In this document: one piece after another, positions 16,380 through 24,761 of the stretch
How positions within the stretch are numbered: position 1 is the first letter of the stretch
Layout: each line of letters opens with the position of its first letter
Origin: CALARM01 sp964431735
GTDB taxonomy: Bacteria > Vulcanimicrobiota > SpSt-956 > JAKJGF01
Direction of reading: 5' to 3'
Assembly: GCA_964431735.1 (NCBI GenBank)
Contig: CAYSLJ010000015.1
Coordinates: forward strand, 1 to 63,864
DNA length: 63,864 bases
Notes under the pieces: generated by a model
Told to the model about the DNA's origin: nothing
The model's database searches: none
What the model saw: the letters and a program-made list of their open reading frames with translations, nothing else
Program-made: the position numbers and the translations under genes

Positions 16380-17288
16380 TTATTTTTTATCCAATCTCAT
16401 TTCTCTGAAAACCTCTGTAGCTTTTCTTATAACATCATAATCTTTATCAGATGTTTCGCAATAATGACTTGTCTTGATTAATTTTCTTATTTCTTCTGTT
16501 TCTTTATTATCTCCTACAGACATATAGGCTTTCTTTATAAGTTCCATTTTTTCCGGAGCTATTTCCTTTCTTATGACAATAGGCCCTGTAGGAATCGGTT
16601 CGGATTTTTTTATTATTATTATATCCTTCAGCCTTGGATCCTTATTGTCCAGGAACAATCTGCTGTATACTGCGCCTCCGTCTACATAGCCATTGTAAAC
16701 AGCCAGAAAGGCTGCTTCATGATCCCCTGTAAAAAGATATGAGGAAAAAAATTTTAAATTTTTAATACCACTGCCTGCCATCATAGACACAGGTATAAGA
16801 TAACCTGATGTGGAATCTTTATCGGTAAAAGCAAATTTTTTACCCTTCAGATCGGCAAATTTTTTGATGCCGCTGTCTTTTCTCACAATAATACAACTTC
16901 TGTAAGTAGGTTCTTTTTCTGTTATGAAATTTGGCTGTACTATAGGAATTACACCTGCAACCTCATGGGCTTTTATATAGGAAAGGGCTCCCAGATAAGC
17001 CATATCAACTTCTCCGTTTTTCAACCCGTTTATAATATCTTCATAGGATTTTTTTGTGTCTATTTCTACAGGTATGCCTGTCTGATCTGTAATATAGTCT
17101 GCAAGCAGTTGCCACCCTTCTATAAGTTTTAATTCACTTTCTATCGGTATACAACTCAATACAAGGGGCTTTTCTTTTGCTGTACTTACAGAAGTAGGAG
17201 AAGGAACAGGCGTATTTATAACAGTTTCCCTCCTGCAGGAAGACAGAAGAATAATTAAGATAAGTAACAGGAAACATATTTTTTTCAT
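16380..17288 (-). CDS. PhnD/TauA-like substrate-binding lipoprotein
   Basis: 302 residues. The signal peptide ends in a lipobox (ILLSSC, Cys18), so the protein is probably anchored at the outer face of the inner membrane. The body resembles phosphate/phosphite/phosphonate-binding proteins: LVLSCIPIESELK, NGEVDMAYLGALSYIKA near 95, DLKGKKFAFTDKDSTSGYL near 150. No permease or ATPase is adjacent, so it is an orphan binding protein that may act as a sensor partner. Ligand unknown. Confidence 0.82.
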   Translation of the reverse strand: MKKICFLLLILIILLSSCRRETVINTPVPSPTSVSTAKEKPLVLSCIPIESELKLIEGWQLLADYITDQTGIPVEIDTKKSYEDIINGLKNGEVDMAYLGALSYIKAHEVAGVIPIVQPNFITEKEPTYRSCIIVRKDSGIKKFADLKGKKFAFTDKDSTSGYLIPVSMMAGSGIKNLKFFSSYLFTGDHEAAFLAVYNGYVDGGAVYSRLFLDNKDPRLKDIIIIKKSEPIPTGPIVIRKEIAPEKMELIKKAYMSVGDNKETEEIRKLIKTSHYCETSDKDYDVIRKATEVFREMRLDKK

Positions 17289-17332
17289 AAATTCAGGTGA
17301 ATGACAGTTTCTATACCTTTAAATTATAAAGA

Positions 17333-17367
17333 AATGCAGGGGCTTTTTACATGTTTGCCCCTGCATT
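17333..17367 (-). terminator. Terminator between the ATP-grasp and PhnD-like genes
   Basis: AATGCAGGGGC / GCCCCTGCATT form an 11-bp stem around a 13-base loop, just after the stop of the minus-strand ATP-grasp gene. TTCTTTATAATTT follows on that strand. Confidence 0.75.
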
Positions 17368-17373
17368 ATATTG

Positions 17374-18690
17374 CTATTTTATGCCCAGTCTGCTTTTCTC
17401 ACAGTGTATCCAGAATCTGTGAAGTCCCTTGTAATGAGCCATTTTTTCAGGTAATTCAGCAGGAACTCTGAAATATCTTCTTACAGCCTCTTCAAGGACT
17501 GCTTCGAATTTTTCACCTGAGAAATATTCAAGAGCTTTTGTGTCGAAATCTGACAGATGTTCTTCACAGAATTCGTTGAATTTCTTTGTTTCGAAATAGT
17601 CATCGGCAATCTTTTCATATTTATCCAGTTTTTCCTGATAGGAAAGACCTTTTTTCTTTGCTTCTTCCAGAACTTTGTAGTATTTGCTCCATTCATTCAT
17701 GAAATTGAGCTTCTGATGTCTCGGATGGAAAGCGCAGTATATAAGCCATTTTGCCATGGCTTTTACCACGCCCGGGAAATAATAATGAAGTGATATGACA
17801 TCACTGTCAGGATAGGCATTTGCAAAGTCTATGACGTAGATTTTATCATCGTCTTTAGATATTAAAGCTTCACAGGAATTATGATCCCATCCGTAAAAAG
17901 CATTTATTATCTTTATTATCTGTACTATTTCTTTTCTTTCTGCATCTGTAATGAAATTATGTTCTATAGCTTTTTCCGCACTTCTTATATATCTGTCATG
18001 GGAATATTTGGAGTCTGCATTGTAATGCATCGGCATTATTTGAGGGCCTATACCGACTGAACGGACGAATTCCTTATAATTTATACCATGCTGGAGATTC
18101 TGAGGTTTTTCTCCTGATTTATCATAGGCTTTCTGTAATTCCTCTCCGTTTGTAACCCTTTCCACTCCAACCCAGCCGCCTCCGTCCTGGGGTTTTAAAA
18201 ATGCTGGATAACCTACTTTTTCTCCGAGGTCCTGCAGGTTGAAAAGTTCATGATCCTCAAAAATAAGATCCTTGTGGATGGGTACCTTTATTTTCGGATC
18301 ATCCAGTTCCGAATAATCCTGCTGGGGAATAGCCCATGTGGGAGGTATATTTATACCCAGTTCACTCATCTGGCCATAGCCGGAATTTTTATCAATAGTT
18401 TTAAAAGAAAACATATTGTAGATCAGATGAACCTTTGTTGAGAGTATTGTAAATAGACTGTTTCTGTGAGGATTCCAATGGGAACCTCTGTTCATTATGA
18501 CATCAAAATTTGTTTCCGCCGAGTTCAGAACATCATAGGGTTTACACTTTACCCTTTCTGTTACTACATCATATTCCTGTGATTTAATCTTTATTTTCGG
18601 ATCAATATAAGCTATGAGATTTTCAAGAGATCTCAGAAAAGCATAGTGATTTGGATCCATAAGACCTATGTACTTCTTCTTTGTTTCCAT
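17374..18690 (-). CDS. ATP-grasp family enzyme
   Basis: 438 residues, soluble. The central region matches an ATP-grasp fold: VGYPAFLKPQDGGGWVGVER (lysine plus glycine-rich loop) near 158-178, then acidic metal ligands in NSCEALISK and YVIDFANAYPD near 275-300. Such enzymes join a carboxylate to an amine or thiol using ATP. The N-terminal segment (NFDVIMNRGSHWNPHRNSLF) is not one I can link to a named subfamily. AAGGAGATG precedes the ATG. A monocistronic unit, since a terminator follows it. Substrate unknown. Confidence 0.75.
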   Translation of the reverse strand: METKKKYIGLMDPNHYAFLRSLENLIAYIDPKIKIKSQEYDVVTERVKCKPYDVLNSAETNFDVIMNRGSHWNPHRNSLFTILSTKVHLIYNMFSFKTIDKNSGYGQMSELGINIPPTWAIPQQDYSELDDPKIKVPIHKDLIFEDHELFNLQDLGEKVGYPAFLKPQDGGGWVGVERVTNGEELQKAYDKSGEKPQNLQHGINYKEFVRSVGIGPQIMPMHYNADSKYSHDRYIRSAEKAIEHNFITDAERKEIVQIIKIINAFYGWDHNSCEALISKDDDKIYVIDFANAYPDSDVISLHYYFPGVVKAMAKWLIYCAFHPRHQKLNFMNEWSKYYKVLEEAKKKGLSYQEKLDKYEKIADDYFETKKFNEFCEEHLSDFDTKALEYFSGEKFEAVLEEAVRRYFRVPAELPEKMAHYKGLHRFWIHCEKSRLGIK

Positions 18691-18836
18691 TATAAAAACA
18701 TCTCCTTATCGTTAAAATAAATGAACTGTTATTATTCTATCAAATTAACAATATTCCTCTATTTTTACATTTTCTATGATAAAACAATGATCGGTAGCTA
18801 TTCCTGAAGGTGGAAATAAATTTTTTATAAGTCATA

Positions 18837-18865
18837 TTGACTTTTATTTTTTATACTGGTATAAT
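18837..18865 (+). promoter_or_regulatory. Consensus-like promoter of the Rrf2 gene
   Basis: TTGACT (18837-18842), 17-base spacer, TATAAT (18860-18865). The start codon lies 33 bases past the -10 box. Confidence 0.8.
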
Positions 18866-18876
18866 AGTACTATTAT
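18861..18876. promoter_or_regulatory. Palindromic operator overlapping the -10 box of the Rrf2 gene
   Basis: ATAATAGTACTATTAT is a perfect 16-base palindrome covering most of the -10 box and the presumed transcription start. Rrf2 proteins bind as dimers to such sites, so autorepression is likely. Confidence 0.65.
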
Positions 18877-18898
18877 GCCAATATTGGAGGATAATAAA

Positions 18899-19297
18899 TT
18901 GTCTTCTGTAATAAAAATATCTGAAGCAGCATCTCTGGCATTGCATACTATGGTAGTTCTTGCAAAGAATAAGGATAAAATCTTTACAACGAAAGATATT
19001 GCTGTTTTGCTGAATGCCTCCAGGGATCATCTTTCAAAGGTGCTTCAAAGGCTTGAAAAGGAAAATTTTATAGTTTCGGTGAGAGGCCCGAAAGGTGGTT
19101 TTAAAATAGAGAAGGATAAAGAAGATGTTACCCTTCTTCAGATTTATGAGGCTATAGATGGTCCTCTTTTATCCACTCATTGCCTGCTCGGTAATCCCAT
19201 ATGTGACGGAACTAAGTGTATTCTGGGAGATTTAAATAAGATAAATACTCAGGTAAGAGATTATCTGACAGGAACAAAAATTTTCGATCTGATATAA
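18899..19297 (+). CDS. Rrf2-family [Fe-S] regulator (NsrR/IscR-like)
   Basis: A winged-helix repressor of 132 residues: ASLALHTMVVLA near the start, recognition helix LNASRDHLSKVLQRL, wing VSVRGPKGGF, and a three-Cys ligand loop HCLLGNPICDGTKC near 100. The Cys spacing (x6, x4) is close to NsrR and other iron-sulfur Rrf2 sensors. I start at TTG 18899 because GGAGG lies 8 bases upstream; the ATG at 18875 overlaps the operator and has no ribosome-binding site. Directly upstream of hcp and the nitrite/NO genes, so a nitrosative-stress sensor is the natural reading, though not proven. Confidence 0.85.
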   Translation: MSSVIKISEAASLALHTMVVLAKNKDKIFTTKDIAVLLNASRDHLSKVLQRLEKENFIVSVRGPKGGFKIEKDKEDVTLLQIYEAIDGPLLSTHCLLGNPICDGTKCILGDLNKINTQVRDYLTGTKIFDLI

Positions 19298-19343
19298 GTC
19301 TGTGAAGATAAAAAGCCCGGCGATATGGCTTCTGTATAAGTTA

Positions 19344-19359
19344 TTCTAAAAAAATAGAA
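19344..19359. promoter_or_regulatory. Inverted repeat in the hcp leader
   Basis: TTCTA-AAAAAA-TAGAA lies 193 bases before hcp. It differs from the palindrome in the Rrf2 promoter, so it may belong to another regulator. No match to the textbook NsrR, Fnr or HcpR sites is evident. Confidence 0.35.
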
Positions 19360-19447
19360 CATATTAAAATTTTCGGGAGGTGATTTTTAAAAGTCCTGGT
19401 GGTGCCATCGGAAAATATTGCACCGGATATTTTTTATGGTTCAGTTC

Positions 19448-19465
19448 CTCACGTCACGCGTCACG
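19448..19465. repeat. Short heptamer array in the hcp leader
   Basis: CTCACGT, CACGCGT, CACG: about two and a half units, 86 bases before the hcp start. Confidence 0.7.
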
Positions 19466-19551
19466 ACTATTAACGTTATCAGTAATTAGCTATGGATTTT
19501 TATATTTAATCGTTCGAAAATATGTTAAAAATTGAAAGGAGACAAAAAATA

Positions 19552-21204
19552 ATGAGTATGTTTTGTTATCAATGTGAACAGACAGCAAAAGGAACAGGTT
19601 GCACTGTTATGGGGGTATGCGGAAAAGATGAGAGAACGGCAAATCTGCAGGATCTTCTTATATATACGTGCAAGGGGATTTCTATGTATGCCCATAGAGC
19701 AAGAGAACTGGGAGTAAAAGATCATGAAATTGACAAATTTATCCTGGAAGCACTTTTTACGACAATCACAAATGTTAATTTTGATGAGGATCGTCTTAAA
19801 GACTGGATAGTTACAGGAATAAAATTAAGGGATAAAGCAAAAAATCTTTATGAGTCAGCATGTAAATCAAAAAATATTACACCTGAAAAACTGGAAGGAC
19901 CTGCTTCTTTTATTCCTGGAGCTACGAAAGAAGAACTCCTGAAGCAGAGTGAAGACGCAGGTATAAAAAAACTTATGGATTTGCAGGGAGACACTGTAGC
20001 CGGTCTTCATTTCCTCCTGATTTACGGGCTTAAAGGAACTGCCGCTTACGGCGACCATGCCGCCATACTCGGTAAAGAAAATGAAGAAGTTTATGCCTAT
20101 TTCCATAAGGCATTGAATTTCCTCGCAGGAAATCCTTCTTCTGTAGATGATCTGCTTCCTATGATTTTAAAATGCGGTGAAGTAAACCTTAAGGCTATGG
20201 AAATTCTGGATGCAGCCAATACTGAGACTTACGGTCATCCTGAACCTACAAAGGTGCGTGTTACGGCAGTTAAAGGTAAATGTATTCTGGCTTCAGGTCA
20301 TGATCTGAAAGATATGGAAGAACTTTTAAAGCAGACAGAAGGAAAAGGAATTAATGTATATACTCACGGTGAAATGCTTCCTTTAAATGCCTATCCCGGC
20401 CTTAAAAAATACAAACATCTCGTCGGAAACTACGGCGGTGCATGGCAGAATCAGCAGAAGGAATTCGATGAGTTTCCCGGTGCTATAGTTATGACTACAA
20501 ACTGTATACAGAAACCTAAAAATACTTATAAAGATAGAATATTTACCTGTGGTCTTGTAGCATGGCCCGGTGTAACTCATATTAAAGACAGAGATTTTAC
20601 GCCTGTTATAGAAGCTGCCCTTAAGGCAGAAGGATTTAAAGAGGACGAACCGGAAAAGACAATAATGATCGGTTTTGCTCATAATACTGTAATGAGTGTT
20701 GCAGATAAGGTCATACAGGCAGTAAAAGACGGAGCCATAAAGCACTTCTTCCTTATAGGCGGCTGTGACGGCGCAAAATCTGGAAGAAATTATTATACGG
20801 AATTCTCTCAGAAGGTGCCAAAAGATTGTGTCATATTGACCCTTGCCTGCGGAAAATACCGTTTCAATAAGCTGGATTTCGGTGATATTGGAGGTATCCC
20901 GAGATTACTCGATATGGGCCAGTGTAATGATGCTTATTCTGCTATTCAGGTAGCAGTAGCTTTAGCTAAAGCATTTAATACCGATGTAAACAGTTTGCCT
21001 CTTTCAATGATTCTTTCCTGGTATGAGCAGAAGGCAGTATGTATACTTCTCACACTGTTACATCTCGGTATAAAAAATATAAGACTCGGCCCCAGTTTAC
21101 CTGCTTTCATAACACCTCCTGTATTGGAGGTTCTGGTAGACAAGTTTGCCATAAAACCTATTTCTACTGTAGATGAAGATTTAAAAGCAATTTTAAAGAA
21201 TTAA
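19552..21204 (+). CDS. hcp: Hybrid-cluster protein (hydroxylamine / NO reductase)
   Basis: Hcp carries a [4Fe-4S] cluster and a 4Fe-2S-2O hybrid cluster. It reduces nitric oxide or hydroxylamine in the anaerobic cytoplasm. The N-terminal motif CYQCEQTAKGTGCTVMGVC (C-x2-C-x8-C-x5-C) marks the anaerobe-type class with a [4Fe-4S] cluster. Hybrid-cluster ligands are visible in YGDHAAILG (His), GEMLPLNAYP (Glu), TTNCIQKP, FTCGLVAWPG and GGCDGAKSGR (Cys). The ATG at 19552 has AAAGGAGAC upstream; 550 residues, as in the family. Its reductase partner (Hcr) is absent, but a ferredoxin-domain protein lies 4 kb downstream. Confidence 0.97.
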   Translation: MSMFCYQCEQTAKGTGCTVMGVCGKDERTANLQDLLIYTCKGISMYAHRARELGVKDHEIDKFILEALFTTITNVNFDEDRLKDWIVTGIKLRDKAKNLYESACKSKNITPEKLEGPASFIPGATKEELLKQSEDAGIKKLMDLQGDTVAGLHFLLIYGLKGTAAYGDHAAILGKENEEVYAYFHKALNFLAGNPSSVDDLLPMILKCGEVNLKAMEILDAANTETYGHPEPTKVRVTAVKGKCILASGHDLKDMEELLKQTEGKGINVYTHGEMLPLNAYPGLKKYKHLVGNYGGAWQNQQKEFDEFPGAIVMTTNCIQKPKNTYKDRIFTCGLVAWPGVTHIKDRDFTPVIEAALKAEGFKEDEPEKTIMIGFAHNTVMSVADKVIQAVKDGAIKHFFLIGGCDGAKSGRNYYTEFSQKVPKDCVILTLACGKYRFNKLDFGDIGGIPRLLDMGQCNDAYSAIQVAVALAKAFNTDVNSLPLSMILSWYEQKAVCILLTLLHLGIKNIRLGPSLPAFITPPVLEVLVDKFAIKPISTVDEDLKAILKN

Positions 21205-21214
21205 TTTTTAAGAT

Positions 21215-21241
21215 AAGGGCGGTCCGAAACGGACCGCCCTT
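21215..21241 (+). terminator. Terminator after hcp
   Basis: AAGGGCGGTCCG-AAA-CGGACCGCCCTT is a 12-bp GC-rich stem with a 3-base loop, 10 bases after the hcp stop, followed by ACATATTTTATC. Confidence 0.8.
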
Positions 21242-21309
21242 ACATATTTTATCAGGAAGATGATTATGAAAAGCCTTTCTTTGTTAACAAAATGAATTGT
21301 AATAAATAA

Positions 21310-21627
21310 ATGATTGGAAAATTCAGTATGAAGACAAAAATGGACAGGGAAAAGAAGACCATTGAAACCATGATTTCCATATATTGCACGGATATTCATA
21401 AAAGGGAGTCTTCTTTATGTGAAGATTGTAAGAAGCTTCTGGACTATGCTTTTATGAGACTTGATCTGTGTCCTTTTAAAGATAAAAAACCTGTCTGCGC
21501 TAAATGTACTGTTCATTGTTATAAAGATGATATGAGAAATAAAATAAGAGATGTTATGAAATATTCCGGGCCCAGAATGGCGCTGAGACATCCTCTTTTA
21601 ACACTTCTTCATTATATTCAGGGGTGA
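21310..21627 (+). CDS. ygbA: YgbA-like nitrous-oxide-stimulated-promoter family protein
   Basis: This small Cys-rich protein family is NsrR-controlled in Enterobacteria and aids growth under nitric-oxide stress; its biochemistry is not settled. The 105-residue protein has the family pattern: SLCEDCKKLLDYAFMRLDLC, PVCAKCTVHCYKDDMR and VMKYSGPRMALRHPLL, with paired Cys that could bind metal or an Fe-S cluster. The first ATG lacks a clear ribosome-binding site; ATG 21328 (preceded by GGAAA) is an alternative. Sits between hcp and nrfHA, which reinforces the NO theme. Confidence 0.88.
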   Translation: MIGKFSMKTKMDREKKTIETMISIYCTDIHKRESSLCEDCKKLLDYAFMRLDLCPFKDKKPVCAKCTVHCYKDDMRNKIRDVMKYSGPRMALRHPLLTLLHYIQG

Positions 21628-21669
21628 AGAGATATTTGAAAATTTACACAGGATTTATTTAGACAAAAT

Positions 21670-22110
21670 ATGGATAAATTATTGAGAAAATTAACCTTGA
21701 TTTTTCTTGGCATGTTAATGGGAACAGGCTTTTATGCCTTTTATTATGCAAAGGGTTATTCCTATATGTTCGATAAACCTGAAGCCTGCATAAACTGCCA
21801 TGTTATGAGAGAACATTATGATGGCTGGCGAAATTCTTCCCATCATGCCTTTACTACCTGCAATGAGTGTCATGTGCCTCATGAAATAGTTTATAAATAT
21901 CCTGCAAAAGGCCTCATAGGAATGAAACACAGTTATTATTTTACTGCTGGAAATTTTCCTGAACCTATAAAAATAGGGCCTACAAGCAAAAAAATTGTAG
22001 AAAGAAACTGCAGGAGATGTCATGAACATATGGTTGGAGAAATAGAGAATATGCACAGCCGGAAACTTGATTGTACATCCTGTCATAACAATGCGGGACA
22101 TAATAAATGA
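21670..22110 (+). CDS. nrfH: NrfH, membrane tetraheme quinol dehydrogenase
   Basis: NrfH takes electrons from menaquinol and passes them to NrfA in the periplasm. The 146-residue protein has one N-terminal membrane anchor (LTLIFLGMLMGTGFYAFYY) and four heme-binding motifs: CINCH, CNECH, CRRCH and CTSCH. Length and heme count match the NapC/NrfH family. Located 43 bases after the YgbA-like gene and upstream of nrfA, but unusually far (373 bases) from it. Confidence 0.95.
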   Translation: MDKLLRKLTLIFLGMLMGTGFYAFYYAKGYSYMFDKPEACINCHVMREHYDGWRNSSHHAFTTCNECHVPHEIVYKYPAKGLIGMKHSYYFTAGNFPEPIKIGPTSKKIVERNCRRCHEHMVGEIENMHSRKLDCTSCHNNAGHNK

Positions 22111-22128
22111 CAGGGATTTATCCGGGAA

Positions 22129-22154
22129 GCGTAACGGGTAACGCGTGACGCGAG
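22129..22154. repeat. Heptamer array after nrfH
   Basis: GCGTAAC, GGGTAAC, GCGTGAC, GCGAGG, 18 bases after the nrfH stop codon. Confidence 0.75.
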
Positions 22155-22191
22155 GAAGACGTTCTTATTCTTGATTTTAGACAGGTTGGAG

Positions 22192-22264
22192 AGTGTCAGA
22201 TGTTTTGTGTAAATTCACCCTGAAATAAGGCTTCGACAGAGGTTTACATAAAATTTATGACACT
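22192..22264. mobile_element. 73-bp mini element with IS256/Mutator-type ends
   Basis: Left end AGTGTCAGATGTTTTGTGTA and right end, reversed, AGTGTCATAAATTTTATGTA are inverted repeats of the style seen in IS256-family transposons (TTTGTGTAAA core). Only about 25 bases separate the ends, so it can only be a deletion derivative. It sits between nrfH and nrfA. The rest of 22111-22483 contains heptamer arrays and unassigned AT-rich sequence; no gene. Confidence 0.5.
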
Positions 22265-22418
22265 GTTAAAAGTTTTGATGTTACTTTTCAGGATTATGAA
22301 GGTTATGGAGATTGAGATTTTGTTGATCTTATGTCGTTGAATATTTAAACGAAAGGAGAGGAAAGACTGGATTGACTTACTGATATAACTGCGACCATGC
22401 GATAAGCATGTTCCTTCT

Positions 22419-22449
22419 GTCACGCGTTACGCGTCACGCGTCACGCATC
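22419..22449. repeat. Heptamer array before nrfA
   Basis: GTCACGC, GTTACGC, GTCACGC, GTCACGC, ATC: ends 34 bases before the nrfA start. Confidence 0.85.
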
Positions 22450-22483
22450 ATATACCGGTAATTTGACTCCGGTCAGTCAAAAT

Positions 22484-23815
22484 ATGCTTAAATATGTGAA
22501 TAAAATTTATATTTTAATTCTGCTCGTTTCTGTAATAGGTACTTTCCTTGTCACTGCATTGCTTGTAAATATATTTGAAAAAAAAGAGGAAGGTAAAAAT
22601 CGTTTTGTTCAGGTCGTTCCAATAGGAGAATATGAAACAGATCCTGCTGTGTGGGGCCATAATTTCCCCGATGAATATGATACATGGCGTAAAACCACTG
22701 AAAATTACGGAGATACTGAATTCGGCGGAAGCGGCAAAAGAGATAAACTTGCAGAAAATCCAAGGTTGAAGACTCTCTACAGAGGATATCCTTTCAGTAT
22801 TGAATATAACGATGAAAGAGGCCACGGCTGGTCAATTCTGGATGTGGTAAGCATAAAAAGACTGGGTGACAAAAAGCCCGGTACCTGTTTTACCTGTAAA
22901 AGCAGTGATAATGTACGTATGTGGCATGAAATGGGAGCGGAAAAATTCTATCTCACACCTATGAAAGAACTTGTCATGCATGCTAAAAACCCGATCAGCT
23001 GTCTTAACTGCCATGACCCGAAAACTATGGAATTGCGACCTGCCAATCCTGCTTTCCTTGAGGCCATGAAGGAAAGAGGTGTTGATATTTCTGACGCTAC
23101 AAGACAGGAAATGAGAAGCTATGTATGCGGCCAGTGTCATGTGGAATATTATTTTGAAACTAAAGAAAAGCCATTGCTGCATTTCCCGTGGAAAAATGGT
23201 CTTGTTCTTGATGATATAGAAAAATATTATGATGATATTAATTTCCATGACTGGACACACCCTGACAGCGGAACAGACATGATAAAGATGCAACACCCTG
23301 ATTTTGAATTATGGTCTACAGGTATTCATTCCAGAAGCGGTGTTGCCTGCGCGGACTGCCATATGCCATTTAAAAGAATTGGATCTCAGAAAATTTCCAA
23401 TCACTGGGTAAGAAGCCCCCTTATGACCGTTAATGCTTCATGTCAGACCTGTCACAGATGGGATGAACAGGAACTCAAACAGAGGGTTTCTACCATACAG
23501 AGAAGAACGAGAAAATTGATGGAGCAATCTGAAATTGCTATTATAGACGCAATCAATGCAATTAAAACTGCAAAAAATGCGGGAGTGGATGATACTGCCC
23601 TTGTTGAAGCAAAAAAACTCCATAGAAGAGCCCAGATGAGATGGGATTTTATCAGCTCCGAGAATAGCATGGGATTTCACAGCCCCCAGGAATCTGCAAG
23701 ATTGCTGGCTGAATCTATTGATTTTGCAAGACAGGCACAGATAAGCGCCATGAAAGCTTTAGAGAGTAAAGGCAAGAAGGTAAGCCGTAGCACAACGTTG
23801 TCTTCTTTTCGTTAA
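22484..23815 (+). CDS. nrfA: NrfA, ammonia-forming cytochrome c nitrite reductase
   Basis: Periplasmic pentaheme enzyme that reduces nitrite to ammonium with six electrons and also reduces NO and hydroxylamine. The active-site heme uses the Lys-type motif CFTCK; the four others are CLNCH, CGQCH, CADCH and CQTCH. HxxxxH ligand regions follow (HDWTHPDSG, HSRSGVACADCH, ISNHWVRSP). An N-terminal hydrophobic helix is retained, so the protein may stay membrane-tethered rather than be cleaved. The start is uncertain: ATG 22484 (443 residues) or TTG 22463; neither has a strong ribosome-binding site. Electron donor is the adjacent NrfH. Confidence 0.96.
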   Translation: MLKYVNKIYILILLVSVIGTFLVTALLVNIFEKKEEGKNRFVQVVPIGEYETDPAVWGHNFPDEYDTWRKTTENYGDTEFGGSGKRDKLAENPRLKTLYRGYPFSIEYNDERGHGWSILDVVSIKRLGDKKPGTCFTCKSSDNVRMWHEMGAEKFYLTPMKELVMHAKNPISCLNCHDPKTMELRPANPAFLEAMKERGVDISDATRQEMRSYVCGQCHVEYYFETKEKPLLHFPWKNGLVLDDIEKYYDDINFHDWTHPDSGTDMIKMQHPDFELWSTGIHSRSGVACADCHMPFKRIGSQKISNHWVRSPLMTVNASCQTCHRWDEQELKQRVSTIQRRTRKLMEQSEIAIIDAINAIKTAKNAGVDDTALVEAKKLHRRAQMRWDFISSENSMGFHSPQESARLLAESIDFARQAQISAMKALESKGKKVSRSTTLSSFR

Positions 23816-23816
23816 A

Positions 23817-24030
23817 ATTGCGTTTAAAAATGACAGGTGATTTTACATACAAGGGAAAAAGAAATTTGTTATAGAATATTCAGAGTGAAAAGTGAAAGGT
23901 GAAAAGTGAATAAAATAAGACATTACCTGCCATTCACTATTCGCTACTCACTATTCACTAATTACAGATTTATATGCATTAACTATAATTTTTAGTAAAG
24001 GTGAATTTACCTGTCGTAAAAAAACGCAAT
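23817..24030. repeat. MITE-like element B, copy 2 (inverted)
   Basis: Starts two bases after the nrfA stop: ATTGCGTTTAAAAATGACAGGT at the left, ACCTGTCGTAAAAAAACGCAAT at the right, clear inverted ends. The centre holds two heptamer blocks of opposite sense, GTGAAAA-type (23884-23912) and TTCACTA-type (23932-23960). The element fills most of the nrfA-tetR gap. Confidence 0.75.
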
Positions 24031-24057
24031 CTTCGTTAAAGTTTTTTAAAAATACTA

Positions 24058-24085
24058 TTGACAGAATTTGTTTTTTGGTTATAAT
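24058..24085 (+). promoter_or_regulatory. Promoter of the TetR-family gene
   Basis: TTGACA (24058-24063) and TATAAT (24080-24085) with a 16-base spacer; both boxes are perfect consensus. Confidence 0.78.
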
Positions 24086-24088
24086 GTA

Positions 24089-24152
24089 GTTAGTGAATGA
24101 TAACTAACGTAGTAAATTTTTTTAATCATTTAAGTTAGTTAGTAATAACTAA
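24089..24152. promoter_or_regulatory. Two putative TetR operators
   Basis: Site 1 is GTTAGT-N8-ACTAAC at 24089-24108, just after the -10 box. Site 2 is TTAGT-AATA-ACTAA at 24139-24152, in the leader. They share the half-site TTAGT but differ in spacing. Autoregulation by the downstream TetR protein is the likely purpose. Confidence 0.6.
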
Positions 24153-24169
24153 TAAGAAGGAAGATTGAA

Positions 24170-24757
24170 ATGGCAGATTTCACGGTAAGGCAGAAAGAAA
24201 TTATTGAAGTTTCCATAGAACTTATCTCGAAAGGAGGCATACAGGAGTTAACGATAAAGCATATTTCCAGAGAAATGGGTATAAGTGAGCCTGCAATATA
24301 TCGTCATTTTGAGAGCAAACTTGATATACTTCTCGCTATCCTCACTTATTTTGAAGAACTTACGGGACGTGTTTCTGAAAAGGCTTTTTCTATGAAAAAT
24401 CCTGTTTTTGAAAGGATAGAAACATTTTTTTCCGGACTTATGGATGAATTCAGTAAAAATCCGTCTCTTACGAAGGTAATTTTTTCCGAAGAGATTTTTC
24501 AAAATGACAGGAGATTATCCGAAAAGGTTCTGTCTGTTATGAAAGGTCATCAGAAAAAAATTCTTGAATGTGTAAAAGAGGGGCAACTTAAGGGTCATAT
24601 AAGAAATGACATCAAGGAAAAACATGCCGTTATGTTTATTATGGGTACCTTCAGATTGCTTATAACGAAATGGAGGCTTTCAGGTTTTAACTTTGATTTA
24701 AAGCAGGAAGGGAAGGAGCTTTTCAGTTCCCTGAAAAAATTAATTGTAAAGGAGTAA
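24170..24757 (+). CDS. TetR/AcrR-family transcriptional regulator
   Basis: 195 residues with an N-terminal helix-turn-helix (LTIKHISREMGISEPAIYRHFESK at 25-48) and a helical C-terminal ligand domain without strong signature. AGAAGGAAG precedes the ATG. It begins a run of four same-strand genes (regulator, cupin, ferredoxin protein, RIC) spaced by 4, 139 and 12 bases, so it probably controls them. The inducer is unknown; the context suggests nitrosative or redox stress. Confidence 0.88.
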   Translation: MADFTVRQKEIIEVSIELISKGGIQELTIKHISREMGISEPAIYRHFESKLDILLAILTYFEELTGRVSEKAFSMKNPVFERIETFFSGLMDEFSKNPSLTKVIFSEEIFQNDRRLSEKVLSVMKGHQKKILECVKEGQLKGHIRNDIKEKHAVMFIMGTFRLLITKWRLSGFNFDLKQEGKELFSSLKKLIVKE

Positions 24758-24761
24758 TGTT

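Noticed and set aside
19298..19551. Riboswitch in the hcp leader
   Set aside because: I looked for conserved aptamer patterns and found none; only short inverted repeats and a heptamer array are visible.
21266..21295. Nine-codon leader peptide before the YgbA-like gene
   Set aside because: AGGAAG and ATG are present, but the peptide has no runs of a regulatory amino acid and no attenuator hairpins follow.
22192..22264. Complete IS256-family transposon
   Set aside because: Only 73 bp between the ends and no transposase; treated as a remnant.
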